A DNA stretch of 7,280 nucleotides from positions 1 through 7,280 of the forward strand of contig JAQWQN010000071.1 of the NCBI GenBank assembly GCA_029244465.1, read 5' to 3'. The notes beneath the pieces are model-generated. The model worked only from the letters and a program-made list of their open reading frames with translations, had not been told where the DNA came from and did not search any database. Each line of letters starts with the position of its first letter. Within the stretch, counting starts at the first letter, position 1. Made by a program: the position numbers and the translations under genes. Shown piece after piece: positions 6,812-7,280 of this stretch. Source of the DNA: Pseudomonadales bacterium (GTDB lineage: Bacteria > Pseudomonadota > Gammaproteobacteria > Pseudomonadales > Azotimanducaceae).

Positions 6812-6862
6812 TCCACCTTGGCCTCTCGTCCACCTCGGTCTATTGTCAACCTTGGTCTATTA
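6812..6862. repeat. Three tandem imperfect 17-nt repeats upstream of the CMD-like gene
   Basis: Copies: TCCACCTTGGCCTCTCG (6812-6828), TCCACCTCGGTCTATTG (6829-6845) and TCAACCTTGGTCTATTA (6846-6862), in perfect register with no gap. Copies 2 and 3 differ at 3 positions, copies 1 and 2 at 4. They lie 28-78 bases upstream of the minus-strand start at 6784. On the minus strand a GATAAT (6864-6859), a possible -10, overlaps the distal copy, without a convincing -35. The repeats could be a multi-site operator or lie in the 5' UTR. Confidence 0.7.
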
Positions 6863-6872
6863 TCAGCCGCGA

Positions 6873-6892
6873 TTTCAAAAGATATCTTGAAA
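6873..6892. other. Short inverted repeat just after the GNAT gene
   Basis: TTTCAA (6873-6878) and TTGAAA (6887-6892) enclose AAGATATC. It sits two bases past the GNAT stop codon on the minus strand. The stem is A+T-rich with no T-run, so it would be a weak terminator at best; it could also be a binding site for the downstream promoter. Confidence 0.3.
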
Positions 6893-6894
6893 CT

Positions 6895-7280
6895 CTAATC
6901 CTGAATCATATCGAATATAGGCTGACCATCACGCTGGGTAAATCCCATGCGCAGGTACAATCGAGAACTACGATTACCTGCTGCTTGCAGGTGACGCCCC
7001 CCTTTTGACTCTGCGACACCGATCGCATGACCAACTAGCCACCGTCCCAGACCTTGTTTTCGGGTTGATCGAGCGACAATCGCACCGTGAAGTAGGAAGT
7101 GCGTGGCATCTAAACGGTCCATAGCATACACCCCCAAAACTTCCGATCTGAGTTTGCCCACACGCAATATTTCGGCGTCTAACCAGCGTGCGACTGTCAC
7201 ATCCGATAGCGCTTCGTCTTCCAGCAGACTGTGTGGCAGCTCTTGATCATAAGGTTTGAAGACTTCGATCTGTCGTAGAT
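6895..7280 (-). CDS. GNAT family N-acetyltransferase, 5' end cut by window edge
   Basis: Predicted acetyl-CoA-dependent N-acyltransferase. 127 residues are visible from the right edge to TAG (6897-6895), with no stop in frame, so the true start lies beyond 7280; an internal GTG at 7200 would drop the N-terminal strands and is less likely. Seen: a core strand region HFLLHGAIVARSTRKQGLG, which carries the acetyl-CoA pyrophosphate-binding motif A (RKQGLG, the RxxGxG pattern), followed by the helix RWLVGHAIGVAESKG; then the motif B-like SSRLYLRMGF with the characteristic Tyr-Leu-x-x-Gly-Phe near the end. The C-terminus is QPIFDMIQD. The substrate cannot be inferred. It lies upstream of the CMD-like gene on the same strand, separated by a repeat-bearing gap of about 110 bases, so the two may or may not be co-transcribed. 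Confidence 0.85.
   Translation of the reverse strand, partial: LRQIEVFKPYDQELPHSLLEDEALSDVTVARWLDAEILRVGKLRSEVLGVYAMDRLDATHFLLHGAIVARSTRKQGLGRWLVGHAIGVAESKGGRHLQAAGNRSSRLYLRMGFTQRDGQPIFDMIQD

Noticed and set aside
6844..6849. Perfect -35 box TTGACA on the minus strand
   Set aside because: No -10-like hexamer at 16-18 nt spacing; the string arises from the junction of two 17-nt repeats.
1..7280. CRISPR array, tRNA, rRNA, insertion sequence or integration site
   Set aside because: No spaced repeats of CRISPR type, no cloverleaf, no transposase motif and no flanking terminal repeats were seen on reading both strands.

Overview
The window is bacterial chromosomal DNA, roughly half G+C and densely packed, with ATG, GTG and probably TTG starts. 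The mix of families (GH20 hexosaminidase, NahK-like kinase, KdsD-type SIS isomerase, DUF2306 membrane protein, COG3653-type amidohydrolase, CMD/AhpD-like protein, GNAT acetyltransferase) suggests a Gram-negative proteobacterium, perhaps an environmental or marine gammaproteobacterium. That placement is inference. There is no rRNA, tRNA, CRISPR array, insertion sequence or phage gene in view.

Left part, minus strand (1-2898): a two-gene hexosamine salvage unit. A GH20 exo-beta-N-acetylhexosaminidase without a signal peptide overlaps by 8 nt the GTG start of an N-acetylhexosamine 1-kinase (NahK) type phosphotransferase, which runs off the left edge. Together they would free GlcNAc/GalNAc from oligosaccharides in the cytoplasm and phosphorylate it at C1. 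The kinase gives no ATG-initiated frame and is open at the window edge, so it is easily missed.

Centre, plus strand (2967-4212): divergent from the hexosaminidase is a SIS-only sugar-phosphate isomerase of the KdsD/KpsF/GutQ type, without CBS domains. It overlaps by ATGA a DUF2306 membrane-protein gene that is clearly broken: four in-frame stops and a one-base deletion, yet the protein can be read almost continuously once these are repaired. Three of the stops (probably all four) replace a tryptophan codon.

Right part (4213-7280): a 569-residue amidohydrolase of the N-acyl-D-amino-acid deacylase superfamily is preceded by a leader. The leader has a perfect 8-bp dyad that includes the ribosome binding site, plus a possible 40-codon upstream ORF ending exactly at the left dyad arm. 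A bidirectional terminator separates the amidohydrolase from a convergent carboxymuconolactone-decarboxylase/AhpD-like gene. That gene's upstream region holds three tandem 17-nt repeats. A GNAT acetyltransferase, also on the minus strand, enters from the right edge.

Nothing here proves a new system. The items most worth a second look are the Trp-to-stop decay of the DUF2306 gene, the structured leader of the amidohydrolase, the 17-nt repeats and the hexosaminidase-kinase pair.
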